Numbered from the stretch's first letter, positions 1 through 8,742 are shown. The stretch: 64,000 bases of DNA from Micromonospora eburnea (GCF_900090225.1 NZ_FMHY01000002.1:5890001-5954000), one strand, 5' to 3'. Notes: generated by a model from the sequence alone, not told the origin. Translations and numbers: made by a program.

Positions 1-825
1 GGCGCCGAGGCGGTCATCGACACCCTGCCCGGCTACGCCGGCTCCCGGCCGGTCCGGGTCGGCAACCTCGCCAACCACCAGCTCCAGCTGGATGTCTTCG
101 GCCCGGTCGCGGACCTGATCGCCGCGGTGGCGGACGCGCGTGGCTCGGTCCGCGACGACGAGTGGCGGGTGCTGGAGAACATGGTCGAGGCGGTCCGCCG
201 CCGCTGGCACGAGCCCGACCACGGCATCTGGGAGGCGCGCCTGCCGCCACGGCACCACGTCTACTCCAAGGTGATGCTGTGGATGACCGTCGACCGGGCG
301 CTGCACGTGGTGCGGCAGCACGGCGGTGAGGACCGGCCGGAGTGGGTGGAGCTGCGCGACCGGATCGGCGCCAACGTGCTGGAGTACGGCTGGCACGCCG
401 ACGCCGAGGCGTACAGCGTCGCGTACGGGCACGAGGACATGGACGCCTCGTCGCTCTGGATCGGCCTGTCCGGGCTGCTCCCCGGGGACGACCCGCGCTT
501 CCTGTCGACCGTACTCAAGATCGAGGCGGACCTGCGCAGCGGCCCGGTCGTCTACCGGTACCACTGGGACGACGGCCTGCCCGGCCGGGAGGGCGGCTTC
601 CACATCTGCACGTCGTGGCTGGTCGAGGCGTACCTGCGCACCGGCCGGCGGACCGACGCGGAGGAGCTGTTCGCCCAGATGATCGACACGGCGGGCCCGA
701 CCGGACTGCTCCCGGAGCAGTACGACCCGCTCGCCGAGCGCGGTCTGGGCAACCACCCGCAGGCGTACAGCCACCTGGGGGTCATCCGCTGCGCCCTGCT
801 GCTGGACAACATGCTCAAGCAGTGA
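1..825 (+). CDS. Glycoside hydrolase family 15 protein, C-terminal part
   Basis: The reading frame is open from base 1 and is cut by the window edge; 274 residues remain. GH15 enzymes (glucoamylases and bacterial trehalases) are cytoplasmic or secreted alpha/alpha-barrel hydrolases of alpha-glucosidic bonds. Seen here: LPGYAGSRPVRVGN and QLQLDVFG near the left edge, a block typical of GH15, then YGHEDMDASSLW and the C-terminal LGNHPQAYSHLGVIRCALLL ending. The N-terminal domain and part of the active site lie outside. Substrate (trehalose, maltodextrin or another glucan) cannot be told from this part. A hairpin follows 16 bases after the stop. Confidence 0.85.
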   Translation, partial: GAEAVIDTLPGYAGSRPVRVGNLANHQLQLDVFGPVADLIAAVADARGSVRDDEWRVLENMVEAVRRRWHEPDHGIWEARLPPRHHVYSKVMLWMTVDRALHVVRQHGGEDRPEWVELRDRIGANVLEYGWHADAEAYSVAYGHEDMDASSLWIGLSGLLPGDDPRFLSTVLKIEADLRSGPVVYRYHWDDGLPGREGGFHICTSWLVEAYLRTGRRTDAEELFAQMIDTAGPTGLLPEQYDPLAERGLGNHPQAYSHLGVIRCALLLDNMLKQ

Positions 826-840
826 CCTGACGGCGACGAC

Positions 841-869
841 GGCGGCCCGGGACCACATCCCGGGCCGCC
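841..869 (+). terminator. Hairpin terminator after GH15 gene
   Basis: Perfect 12-bp arms (841-852 and 858-869, GGCGGCCCGGGA and its complement) around a 5-base loop, 16 bases past the GH15 stop. There is no T-run, as is common in actinomycete terminators. Confidence 0.7.
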
Positions 870-894
870 GTCCTCACCCCCGCCAGCTGGGGTC

Positions 895-948
895 GATCAT
901 GAAGTTGTGGTCGCCCGCCCGGCGTGTCGTGACAACAACTTCATGATC
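895..948. repeat. Intergenic inverted repeat
   Basis: Arms GATCATGAAGTTGT (895-908) and its perfect complement (935-948) with a 26-base spacer, lying between the convergent GH15 and cysG genes. It may act as a bidirectional terminator. Similar AT-richer palindromes occur at 6708-6761, 43532-43579 and 48567-48629. Confidence 0.6.
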
Positions 949-959
949 AACGGCGGCGG

Positions 960-2204
960 TCAGGTGTCCAGGGCGCCCACGACGTCGCCGAGCACGACGA
1001 TCGCGGGTGGGCGGAGGCCGGCGGCCGCCACGTCGGCGGCGACCGCGCCCAGCGTCGAGCGGAGCACCCGCTGGGCGGCCGTCGTACCTTCCTGGATCAC
1101 CGCCGCCGGCGTCTGCGCCGGCCTGCCGTAGGCGACCAGGGTCGCGCTGATCGCGGCGAGATTCTTCAGCCCCATCAGGATCACCAGGGTGCCGCGCAGG
1201 CCGGCCAGGGCGTCCCAGCGGACGAGCGAGGTCGGCGAGTCCGGCGCGACGTGCCCGGAGACCACCGTGAACTCGTGCGCCACCCCGCGGTGGGTGACCG
1301 GCACGCCGGCCACCGCCGGTACGGCGATCGAGCTCGTCACCCCGGGAACCACGGTCACCGGCACGCCCGCCTCGGCGCAGGCCAGCAACTCCTCGCCGCC
1401 CCGGCCGAAGACGTACGGGTCACCGCCCTTGAGCCGGACCACGGCCCGGCCGGCCAGGGCCCGGTCCACCAGGATCCGGTTGATCTCCTCCTGCGCGCGG
1501 GACGGACCGTACGGGATCTTCGAGGCGTCCACCAGCTCGACGTCGGGGCGCAGCTCGTCGAGCAGCAGCCCGGGAACGAGGCGGTCGGCGACCACCACGT
1601 CGGCCTCGGTGAGCAGCCGCCAGCCCCGCAAGGTGATCAGCTCGGGGTCACCCGGCCCCGCCCCGACCAGCGCCACCCGTCCGAGGGTGTTAACAAGGGG
1701 CCCCTGCTCTACCGGAGGCGTTAACAGGGGGCCCGTCCTTACCCTCAGCAGGTCGCGGACGGCGTCGCGGACGGTCATCGCGCGGCGGGGGTCGCCGCCG
1801 CCGAGCACGGCGACGGTGACCGGGCCGTGCCGGGTGACCGCCGGGGTCCACGCGGTGGCCGCTACCCGGTCGTCGGCGCGTACGCAGAAGATCCGGCGCT
1901 CGGCGGCGGCGGCGCTGACCGCGGCCGCGGCGGCCCGGTCGTCGACGGCCACCTGGACCAGCCAGGCGCCGTCCAGATCGGCGGGGACGAAGCGACGCGG
2001 CTCCCAGCGCAGCCGGCCGGCGTCGGCGTGGGCCCGTAGCGCCGGGGTCAGCTCCGGCGCGACCAGCAGGACATCCGCCCCGGCGTCGAGCAGCGCCGGC
2101 ACCCGGCGGGTGGCCACCGCTCCCCCACCCACCACGACCACTCGCCGGCCGGCCAACCGCAGCCCGAGGGGGTAGGGATTCCCACGGTTCGCAGGCTCGG
2201 TCAC
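960..2204 (-). CDS. cysG: Siroheme synthase / uroporphyrinogen-III C-methyltransferase
   Basis: 414 residues, two domains. The N-terminal part (about 15-150) is the precorrin-2 dehydrogenase type with an NAD-binding GGGAVATRR at 26-34. The C-terminal part (about 173-414) is the S-adenosylmethionine-dependent methyltransferase, with GAGPGDPELI, GGDPYVFGRGGEE and the VVPGVTSS block. It makes precorrin-2 and probably sirohydrochlorin, feeding B12 and siroheme. The usual CysG ferrochelatase region seems short. The GTG start at 2204 overlaps the cobT stop by 4 bases (GTGA). Residues about 155-172, the linker between domains, are encoded by an intergenic-type DNA repeat (1689-1741). The name cobA would fit the methyltransferase half. 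Confidence 0.92.
   Translation of the reverse strand: MTEPANRGNPYPLGLRLAGRRVVVVGGGAVATRRVPALLDAGADVLLVAPELTPALRAHADAGRLRWEPRRFVPADLDGAWLVQVAVDDRAAAAAVSAAAAERRIFCVRADDRVAATAWTPAVTRHGPVTVAVLGGGDPRRAMTVRDAVRDLLRVRTGPLLTPPVEQGPLVNTLGRVALVGAGPGDPELITLRGWRLLTEADVVVADRLVPGLLLDELRPDVELVDASKIPYGPSRAQEEINRILVDRALAGRAVVRLKGGDPYVFGRGGEELLACAEAGVPVTVVPGVTSSIAVPAVAGVPVTHRGVAHEFTVVSGHVAPDSPTSLVRWDALAGLRGTLVILMGLKNLAAISATLVAYGRPAQTPAAVIQEGTTAAQRVLRSTLGAVAADVAAAGLRPPAIVVLGDVVGALDT
1689..1741. repeat. Repeat element inside cysG linker
   Basis: Two copies of a GTTAACAAGGGGCCCCTGCT-like motif (1689-1708 and 1720-1741) 31 bases apart, joined by CTACCGGAGGC-like sequence. It lies in frame within cysG and encodes the interdomain linker. 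From memory this motif type is common between genes in Micromonosporaceae. Confidence 0.65.
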
Positions 2205-3307
2205 TTCTCGACCACTCCCGCCGAGTCGAAGGTGGCCACCTCGTGCAGCACCCGGACCGCGCCGGTGACGACCGGGAGGGCGAGCAGCGCGCCGGTCCCC
2301 TCACCGAGGCGCAGACCGAGGTCGATCAGCGGGTCGAGGCCGAGGTGCCGCAGGGCCGCCGTGGCGCCCGGCTCGGCGGAGCGGTGCCCGGCGACCATCG
2401 CCCCGACCGCGTCCGGCGCGAACGCGGCGGCGGCCAGCGCGCCGCTGACCGCGATCACCCCGTCCAGCAGCACCGGCACCCGGCGGGCGGCGGCGCCCAG
2501 GATCAGCCCGGCCAGCGCCGCGTGCTCCAGCCCACCGACCGCGGCCAGCACGCCGAGCGGATCGGCCGGGTCGGGCGCGTGCCGGTCGAGCGCGGCCCGC
2601 ACCACGGCGACCTTCCGCTGGTACGTCTCGTCGTCCACCCCGGTGCCCCGCCCGGTCGCCTCGGCCGGGTCGACCCCGGTGAACGCGGCGACCAGCGTGG
2701 CGGCCGGGGTGGTGTTGCCGATGCCCATGTCCCCGGTCAGCAGGATGCCCGCCCCGCCGTCGACCAGTTCCCCGGCGACCCGGATGCCGGTCTCCACCGC
2801 CGCCCGGGCCTCGTCCCGGGTGAGCGCGGCGGTGACCGTCATGTCCCGCGTACCGGCCCGCACGTTCGCCGCGACCAGCCGCGGGCCGGCCGAATCGACG
2901 GAGCGCACCGGGCCGGCCGGGTCGGCGGAGGCCGCCGGGTCGACCGGGAGCGGGGTGGCCACACCGACGTCGACCACGGTGACCGACGCGCCGGCCTGCC
3001 GGGCGAACGCGTTGACCACCGCGCCGCCGGCCAGGAAGTTGCCGATCATCTGGGCGGTGACCTCCTGCGGCCACGGGGTGACGCCCTGGGCGTACACGCC
3101 GTGGTCACCGGCGAAGACGGCCACCGCGGCCGGCTCGGGCAGCGGCGGGGGGCAGGCCCCGGCCAGCCCGGCGAGCCGTACGGAGAGGGGCTCCAGGGCG
3201 CCGAGGGAGCCGGCGGGCTTGGTCAGCCGGCCCTGGAGGTCGCGCGCCGCCACCATGGCGGTCTCGTCCAGCGGCCGGATCGCCGCCACGGTGGACTCCA
3301 ACATCAT
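2201..3307 (-). CDS. cobT: Nicotinate-nucleotide--dimethylbenzimidazole phosphoribosyltransferase
   Basis: 368 residues. It transfers phosphoribose from nicotinate mononucleotide to dimethylbenzimidazole, giving alpha-ribazole phosphate for the lower ligand of cobalamin. Visible family blocks: LTKPAGSLGALE near the N-terminus, VFAGDHGVYAQGVTPWPQEVT, GDMGIGNTTPAATL, and the C-terminal LGLRLGEGTGALLAL whose Glu is the catalytic base in characterised CobT. The start is ATG at 3307 (ATGA overlap with cobC) or the next ATG at 3304. A short insert rich in Asp, Pro and Ala around residues 120-140 looks lineage-specific. It lies in an operon with cobC upstream and cysG downstream. Confidence 0.95.
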   Translation of the reverse strand: MMLESTVAAIRPLDETAMVAARDLQGRLTKPAGSLGALEPLSVRLAGLAGACPPPLPEPAAVAVFAGDHGVYAQGVTPWPQEVTAQMIGNFLAGGAVVNAFARQAGASVTVVDVGVATPLPVDPAASADPAGPVRSVDSAGPRLVAANVRAGTRDMTVTAALTRDEARAAVETGIRVAGELVDGGAGILLTGDMGIGNTTPAATLVAAFTGVDPAEATGRGTGVDDETYQRKVAVVRAALDRHAPDPADPLGVLAAVGGLEHAALAGLILGAAARRVPVLLDGVIAVSGALAAAAFAPDAVGAMVAGHRSAEPGATAALRHLGLDPLIDLGLRLGEGTGALLALPVVTGAVRVLHEVATFDSAGVVEK

Positions 3308-4401
3308 GCCTCCAGGATCTCCGTCAGCACATCGACGAACGCGTCGCTCGTCGCCGGATCGCGCACCGCGATCCGCAGCCAGTCCGGGCCGAGCCCGGGG
3401 AAGGTGTCGCCCCGGCGTACCGCCCAGCCGCGCTCGCGCAGCCGCTCCCGTACGGCGGCGGCGCCGGGCCGGTGGAGCAGCACGAAGGCGCTGGCCGGGC
3501 GGCCGACCACGCGTACGCCGGGCAGGCCGGACAGGCGGGCCACCAGGTGTTCGCGGTCGGCGGCGAGCCGGGCGGCGATGGCGCGCTCGGCCGCGACGGC
3601 GACCGGGGACGCGCAGGCGGCCGCGGCGGCGAGCGCCGGGGTGGAGACCGCCCACAGCGGCTGGGCGGCGGCGAGCCGGGCGAGCAGCGGCGCCTCGCCG
3701 AGCAGGTAGCCGACCCGCAGCCCGGCCAGCCCCCAGGTCTTGGTGAGGCTGCGGACCACCACGAGACCGGGCAGGTCGCGGCGGGCCGCGAGGGACTCCG
3801 GCTCGCCGGCTACGCCGGGTGCCCCGGTGGTGTCGGCGAACGCCTCGTCGACCACGAGCACGCGACCGGGGCGGGCCAGCGCGGCAAGCAGCTCGGCCGG
3901 GTGTAGCACGGAGGTGGGGTTCGTGGGGTTGCCGACCAGCACCAGGTCGGCGTCGGCGGGCACCTGGGCCGGGTCGAGCCGGAAGTCGTCGGCCGGGTCG
4001 AGCAGCACCCGGTCGACGGCGTGCCCGGCGGCCCGCAGGGCGGCCTCCGGCTCGGTGAACTGCGGGTGCACCACCACCGGCCGCCGGGCGTCGCGCAGGG
4101 CCCGGGCGATCAGCACGAAGCCCTCGGCCGCGCCGGCGGTGAGCAGCACCTCCTCCGGGGGACGCCCGTGCCGGCTGGCGACGGCGGCCCGGGCCGGCCC
4201 GGGATCCGGGTACGCGGCCAGGTCGCCCAGGGCCGCGATCAGCGGATCGGCCAGCCAGTCGGGCATCGGGGCGCGGCGCACGTTGACCGCCAGGTCGACC
4301 AGGCCCGGGGTCGCCTCGGCGTCCCCGTGGTGTCCGAGGTCGAAATCGGCGTCCGCCGGCTCCCCGGTCACGACCGGCGGCCCGGTCAGCTCAGCACGCA
4401 T
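3304..4401 (-). CDS. cobC: PLP-dependent aminotransferase/decarboxylase CobC (Rv2231c type)
   Basis: 365 residues, fold-type I PLP enzyme. In the B12 pathway members make the (R)-1-amino-2-propanol phosphate arm from threonine phosphate, or are assigned there by context. Seen: substrate-binding VLLTAGAAEGF, VLVGNPTNPTS, VVDEAFAD, and SLTKTWGLAGLRVGY, where the Lys forms the Schiff base. I place the start at ATG 4401: CAGGAT lies exactly 7 bases upstream, a leaderless spacing seen repeatedly in this window, and longer versions add only Arg/Pro-rich residues. First gene of cobC-cobT-cysG. Confidence 0.88.
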   Translation of the reverse strand: MRAELTGPPVVTGEPADADFDLGHHGDAEATPGLVDLAVNVRRAPMPDWLADPLIAALGDLAAYPDPGPARAAVASRHGRPPEEVLLTAGAAEGFVLIARALRDARRPVVVHPQFTEPEAALRAAGHAVDRVLLDPADDFRLDPAQVPADADLVLVGNPTNPTSVLHPAELLAALARPGRVLVVDEAFADTTGAPGVAGEPESLAARRDLPGLVVVRSLTKTWGLAGLRVGYLLGEAPLLARLAAAQPLWAVSTPALAAAAACASPVAVAAERAIAARLAADREHLVARLSGLPGVRVVGRPASAFVLLHRPGAAAVRERLRERGWAVRRGDTFPGLGPDWLRIAVRDPATSDAFVDVLTEILEA

Positions 4402-4408
4402 GTCCGCG

Positions 4409-4414
4409 ATCCTG
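4409..4414 (-). promoter_or_regulatory. Candidate -10 box of the cobC operon
   Basis: CAGGAT read on the minus strand, 7 bases before the ATG at 4401; this implies a leaderless transcript. Confidence 0.5.
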
Positions 4415-4498
4415 CCGGGAAGCCGCCGCCGGGGACAGCGCATCCCGGCGTGGGTCGCGTCACCACGGCAGTCGGTTCGCCCGTTTATGAATTCTTCT

Positions 4499-4526
4499 CA
4501 TTTCCGAATCGGAAATGTCATAGCTT
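4499..4526 (+). promoter_or_regulatory. Palindromic operator and -10 box before PBP gene
   Basis: CATTTCCGA-A-TCGGAAATG (4499-4517) is a perfect 9-bp-arm palindrome, followed by TAGCTT (4521-4526) 6 bases before the GTG start. The palindrome covers the expected -35/spacer region, a position suited to a repressor. Confidence 0.6.
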
Positions 4527-4532
4527 GACCTC

Positions 4533-6668
4533 GTGAGCAATCGACCCCTTGCCTCCGCTGGTCGTGCCGTTCCCCTCCTCCGCGCCGGACTGATCGCCGG
4601 CATCGTGGTCGCCGCCGCGATGTATCCACTGGCCGCCCTCACCGGCATCGGCGCCAAGGCCACCGCGCACGCAGTGGAGCAGAAGACGAGCATCCTGAAG
4701 ACCGCGCTACCCGCCGAGACCTCGTACCTCTACGCGCCGGACGGCAAGACGGTGCTGACGATGTTCTACGAGGAGTACCGGAAGTACACCAAGATCGAGG
4801 ACATGTCCCCGAACATCCAACAGGCGATCGTCGCCGCCGAGGACAACCGCTTCTACCAGCACCGCGGCGTCGACCCGAAGGGCGTGGCCCGGGCCTTCGT
4901 GGCCAACTCCCGCTCCGGCGGAGTCTCCCAGGGTGCCTCCACGCTGACCATGCAGTACGTCCGGATGGCCCTGCGGGACAGCGCGAAAACGCCGAAGGAG
5001 GTCCAGGAGGCCACCCAGCAGACCAGCCTGCGCAAGGTCAAGGAGATGCGCATGGCGCTGGACATCGAGAAGGAGCTCAGCAAGGAACAGATCCTGGAGC
5101 GCTACCTGAACTCGGCCTACTTCGGCCACCGGGCGTACGGGATCTACGCGGCCGCGCAGATCTTCTTCTCCAAGACCCCGGACACCCTCACCCAGACCGA
5201 GGCGGCTACCCTGGCCGGCCTGGTGAAGTCCCCGTCGGAGTACGACCCGATCACCTCCGACCAGAAGGACGCCTTCGCCCGGCGCAACTACGTGCTCGAC
5301 AACATGGCCCGCCTCGGCTACATGTCGCCGGACGCGGTCACCAAGGCCAAGGCCGAGCCGATCCAGCTGAAGTTGACCAACCCGCCGAACGACTGCGCCT
5401 CGATGCTGGACAAGTACAAGGCGACCTGGGGCTTCTACTGCGACTACCTGAAGAACTGGTGGAGCACCCAGCCCGCGTTCGGGGAGAACGGGCTGGAACG
5501 GATGGACAAACTACGTCGGGGCGGCTACCGGATCGTGCTCGCCCTCGACCCGAAGATCCAGGAGACGGCGGAGAAGAACGTGGGCGCCAAGGACGCCACG
5601 GGCAGCCCGTTCGCCAACGGCATCGTGGTCGCCGAGCCGGGCACCGGACGGATCAAGGCGATGGCGGTGAACCGGACCTACTCGCTCGACCTGAGCGAGA
5701 ACCCGAACAGCTCCAACCCGGAGGCCGGCCCGAACATCAAGGCGAACTACCCGAACACGGTCGCGCCACTGCTCGGCGGGGGCACGCTCCCGGGCTACCA
5801 GGCCGGGTCGACGTTCAAGATGTTCACGATGCTCGCCGCGCTCAACTCCGGCACGAAGCTCTCCGACACCATCAACTCGCCGTTCAAGTACCAGTCGGCC
5901 ATCTACGACGGATGGGCCCCGGTCAACGCCAGCGGGGCGATGACCGGCGTGCAGACCATGTGGTCCGGCTTCGGCAAGTCGGTCAACACCTTCTTCGTCC
6001 AGTTGGAGGAGAAGGTCGGCGCGGAGAAGGGGGTCCGCCTGGCCGAACAGCTCGGGCTGCGCTGGCGTACCGACGTGGACCGCGAACACGCCGCGCCGGG
6101 CCAGGCCAACAAGTGGGGGGCGTTCACCCTGGGCGTCTCCGACGCCACCCCCCTGGAGGTGGCCAACGCGTACGCCGCGGTCGCCGCCGAGGGCCGGTAC
6201 TGCGAGGCGATCCCGGTGCTCTCGATCCTGAACCGGGACGGCACGCCGGCCATGTACAAGACGCCCGGCGGGGTGGAACGCGAGGTCGCGAAGCCGCGCT
6301 GCCGGCAGGTGGTCAGCGCGGACGCGGCCCGGGCCGCCACCGACGCCGCGCGTTGCCCGACCGGCGACACCCCGGCCAAGGGCAGCTGCGGCGGCTGGTC
6401 CACCGCCGACAGCGTCCGGGGGACGGTCGGCCGCCCGGTCGCCGGCAAGACCGGCACCACCGACAGCACCCGGTCGGCCTGGTTCGCCGGCTACACCCCG
6501 GAGCTGGCCGCGGCGAGCTTCGTCGCCGACCCGGACAACCCGTTCAACGCGGTGGGCGACGGCATGTCCCAGGTGCCGGTCGAGGCTGTGGCGAACACCC
6601 TGCGCGACGCCCTGAAGAACCAGCCCGTCCGCCAGTTCACCCCACCCTCCGACCAAATCGTCGGCTGA
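4533..6668 (+). CDS. Class A penicillin-binding protein (transglycosylase/transpeptidase)
   Basis: 711 residues; a bifunctional peptidoglycan synthase anchored by one membrane helix (about 14-38). The glycosyltransferase (GT51) domain occupies about 60-270, with catalytic Glu103 in AAEDNRFYQHRGVD and the GASTLTMQ block. The transpeptidase domain has Ser426-x-x-Lys429 (GSTFK), SVN around 483 and Lys639-Thr-Gly. Compared with standard PBP1 proteins the N-terminal cytoplasmic tail is short and there is no PASTA or long Pro-rich tail. It stands alone between cob genes on the other strand. The GTG start at 4533 is supported by a -10 box 6 bases upstream. Confidence 0.95.
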   Translation: MSNRPLASAGRAVPLLRAGLIAGIVVAAAMYPLAALTGIGAKATAHAVEQKTSILKTALPAETSYLYAPDGKTVLTMFYEEYRKYTKIEDMSPNIQQAIVAAEDNRFYQHRGVDPKGVARAFVANSRSGGVSQGASTLTMQYVRMALRDSAKTPKEVQEATQQTSLRKVKEMRMALDIEKELSKEQILERYLNSAYFGHRAYGIYAAAQIFFSKTPDTLTQTEAATLAGLVKSPSEYDPITSDQKDAFARRNYVLDNMARLGYMSPDAVTKAKAEPIQLKLTNPPNDCASMLDKYKATWGFYCDYLKNWWSTQPAFGENGLERMDKLRRGGYRIVLALDPKIQETAEKNVGAKDATGSPFANGIVVAEPGTGRIKAMAVNRTYSLDLSENPNSSNPEAGPNIKANYPNTVAPLLGGGTLPGYQAGSTFKMFTMLAALNSGTKLSDTINSPFKYQSAIYDGWAPVNASGAMTGVQTMWSGFGKSVNTFFVQLEEKVGAEKGVRLAEQLGLRWRTDVDREHAAPGQANKWGAFTLGVSDATPLEVANAYAAVAAEGRYCEAIPVLSILNRDGTPAMYKTPGGVEREVAKPRCRQVVSADAARAATDAARCPTGDTPAKGSCGGWSTADSVRGTVGRPVAGKTGTTDSTRSAWFAGYTPELAAASFVADPDNPFNAVGDGMSQVPVEAVANTLRDALKNQPVRQFTPPSDQIVG

Positions 6669-6707
6669 TCCGACGACGGACCGCCCGGGGGTGCGCCCGG
6701 GTTAGTT

Positions 6708-6761
6708 GATCAAGAGGTTTGCGTCCGGGATCGCGCGGATCCTGACGCGAACCTCTTGATC
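6708..6761. repeat. Intergenic inverted repeat
   Basis: Arms GATCAAGAGGTTTGCGTC (6708-6725) and 6744-6761 pair at 17 of 18 positions. It lies downstream of the PBP gene, is probably a terminator, and is of the same style as 895-948. Confidence 0.6.
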
Positions 6762-6769
6762 GCCTTTGT

Positions 6770-6809
6770 GGGCGGGGGTGGGGGGTGGTGGGTGGGGGGG
6801 TGGGTGGGT
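6770..6809 (+). other. G-tract region
   Basis: About 40 bases with at least six runs of three or more G on the plus strand between the PBP gene and the convergent GNAT gene. It fits the G-quadruplex pattern on the strand transcribed from the PBP gene. Confidence 0.5.
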
Positions 6810-7378
6810 CAGTGGAGGTCGGCGGTTACGAAGGACCAGAGTTCGAGGTCTGCCCGGGCGCCGCGGACGAAGCCGGCGTTGCGCAGCAGGCCCTCGTAGC
6901 TGAAACCGGCCTTCTCGGCCACCCGCCGGGACGCCACGTTCCCCGGCGCCACCCGCAGCTCGACCCGCTGGAAACCGTGCTCCAGAATCAGCGCGATGGC
7001 GACCGCGTCCACCGCCTCGGCGGCCAGGCCATACCCGCGGGCGTGCGGGGCGATCGCGTACGACACCTCGGTCAGCCGGGCACCCCAGTCGGTGCGCCGG
7101 GTCCAGAGGCAACCCACCACCCGCTCGTCCTCGCGGCGGACCACCGCGTAGTGGTCGCCGTCGCCGCTGTCCCGCCGCTGCCGGGCCAGCTCCGTGCACC
7201 ACGCCGCCCCGTCGATCTGCCCGGACGAGTCGGCCAGCGGCAGCCAGCGCTGGGTCTGCCGGTCCGCGAACACCTCATCGACCGCCTCGGCGTCCGCCGG
7301 CGCCAGCCGGCGTACCTCGGTGCGCGGGGTCGACACGGTCAGCTCCGGGAAGCGGCGCACGGCCACCTGCCCGATCAC
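6809..7378 (-). CDS. GNAT family N-acetyltransferase
   Basis: 189 residues, the RimJ/RimL-like GNAT type. It probably transfers acetyl from acetyl-CoA to an amine, but the substrate cannot be predicted. Family features: TEVRRLAPADAEAV start, SYAIAPHARGYGLAAEAV (CoA-binding motif A, with degenerate R/QxxGxG/A as HARGYG), and VAPGNVASRRVAEKAGF. The GTG start at 7378 overlaps the cobB stop (GTGA), so it is translationally coupled to cobB. The link to B12 is positional only. Confidence 0.85.
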   Translation of the reverse strand: MIGQVAVRRFPELTVSTPRTEVRRLAPADAEAVDEVFADRQTQRWLPLADSSGQIDGAAWCTELARQRRDSGDGDHYAVVRREDERVVGCLWTRRTDWGARLTEVSYAIAPHARGYGLAAEAVDAVAIALILEHGFQRVELRVAPGNVASRRVAEKAGFSYEGLLRNAGFVRGARADLELWSFVTADLH

Positions 7379-8742
7379 GCCGGGGCCTCCACGGCCGCCC
7401 CGGCCGCCGCGACCAGCCGGGCCGCGATCTCCGGGTACGCCGCCCAGTGCGGCACCAGCTGCGAGGCGTGCACACCGCGCCACACGAAGCCCTCCGGGGC
7501 GCCGCCGTCCCAGCTCCACGCCGCCCGCTCGCCGGCCCGCGGGGTGAGCACCGCCGCGTGCTGCTTGTACCCGACCACCACGGTGCCGGCCCGGGCCATT
7601 GGGCTGTCACTGCGGGCGGTGGCCTCCCGGTAGCCGGCCACCAGGCCGTCCCGGCTGGTCCCGGTCGCGTCCAGCACCCCACACATGGGCAGCCCGTCCA
7701 ACTCCCGGACCAGCCACAGCAGGCCGGCGCCCTCGGCGATCACCGGCCGGCCGGTCCGGGCCAGCTCGGCCACCGCGATACAGAGCCGGCGGTTGGCGGA
7801 GAGCTGCTCCGCGTACGACTCGGGAAGCCCGCCGCCAACGACGAGCGCGCGGGTCCCGGCAGGCAGGGCCTCGTCGCGCAGCGGGTCGACGGTGACCACC
7901 TCGGCCCCGGCGGCGCGCAGCAGCTCGGCGGTCTCGGGATGGCTGTAGCTGCCGCCCGGTCCGCCGGCGAGCGCCACCACCGGACGCTCCCCGGTCGGCG
8001 GCTCGGCCGCCGGTGCGGGTGACCAGGGCTCGACGGCCAGCTCCGGCGCGGAACGGGCCAGCACCAGCAGCCGGTCCAGGTCAACGGTTCCGCTCACCGC
8101 CTCGCCGAGCCGGCGCACCGCCCGCAGCGCCTCTTCGTCGCGCCGCACCACCGGCACCACGCCCTGCCTTCGGGCGGGGAGCACCGGGGGCAGCTCGTGG
8201 CGGCGCAGCGCGCCATAGACCGGCACCCCGATGTCGTCGAGCGCCTCGCGCAGCATCTCCTCGTGCCGGGACGACGCCACCCGGTTGAGGATCACCCCGC
8301 CCAGCCAGAGCTGCTCGTCGTACGCCCGGAAGCCGTGCACCAGGGCGGCCACCGACTGGCCCATCGCGGCCACGTCCACCACCAGCACCACGGGGCTGCG
8401 CAGCGCGGTGGCGACGGCGGCGGTGGACTCGGTCTCGGGGCGGCCGGCGATCGAGTCGTAGAGGCCCATGGTGCCCTGCACCAGGGCGAACCCGGCCCCG
8501 GCCGCGCCGTGCGCGAAGAGCGGGGCGACCCGCGCCGGCCCGACCAGCCGAGGGTCGAGGTTCCGCCCGGGACGCCCGGCGGCCAGCCCGAGGTACGCCG
8601 CGTCCACCTGATCCGGCCCGATCTTGAAGCCGGCCACCGCCAGCCCTCGGTCGGCGAGGGCGGCGAGCAGACCGAGGGCGAGGGCACCGGTGCCGTGCCC
8701 CGAGGAAGGTGCGCTGAGCACGACGCGCGGTACGACGGTCAT
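7375..8742 (-). CDS. cobB: Cobyrinate / hydrogenobyrinate a,c-diamide synthase
   Basis: 455 residues. ATP- and glutamine-dependent amidation of the a and c side chains of the corrin ring. The N-terminal P-loop-like half carries SAPSSGHGTG (about 8-17) and FKIGPDQVDAAYLG; the C-terminal class I glutaminase-like half (about 250-445) has ALVVGGGLPESYAEQL and AEGAGLLWL, with the Cys in MCGVLDAT of the CobB/CbiA type. ATG 8742 is preferred to ATG 8745 because GAGGAG then sits 6 bases upstream. The symbol could be cbiA if the pathway is anaerobic. No B12 riboswitch box was recognised upstream. Confidence 0.93.
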   Translation of the reverse strand: MTVVPRVVLSAPSSGHGTGALALGLLAALADRGLAVAGFKIGPDQVDAAYLGLAAGRPGRNLDPRLVGPARVAPLFAHGAAGAGFALVQGTMGLYDSIAGRPETESTAAVATALRSPVVLVVDVAAMGQSVAALVHGFRAYDEQLWLGGVILNRVASSRHEEMLREALDDIGVPVYGALRRHELPPVLPARRQGVVPVVRRDEEALRAVRRLGEAVSGTVDLDRLLVLARSAPELAVEPWSPAPAAEPPTGERPVVALAGGPGGSYSHPETAELLRAAGAEVVTVDPLRDEALPAGTRALVVGGGLPESYAEQLSANRRLCIAVAELARTGRPVIAEGAGLLWLVRELDGLPMCGVLDATGTSRDGLVAGYREATARSDSPMARAGTVVVGYKQHAAVLTPRAGERAAWSWDGGAPEGFVWRGVHASQLVPHWAAYPEIAARLVAAAGAAVEAPA

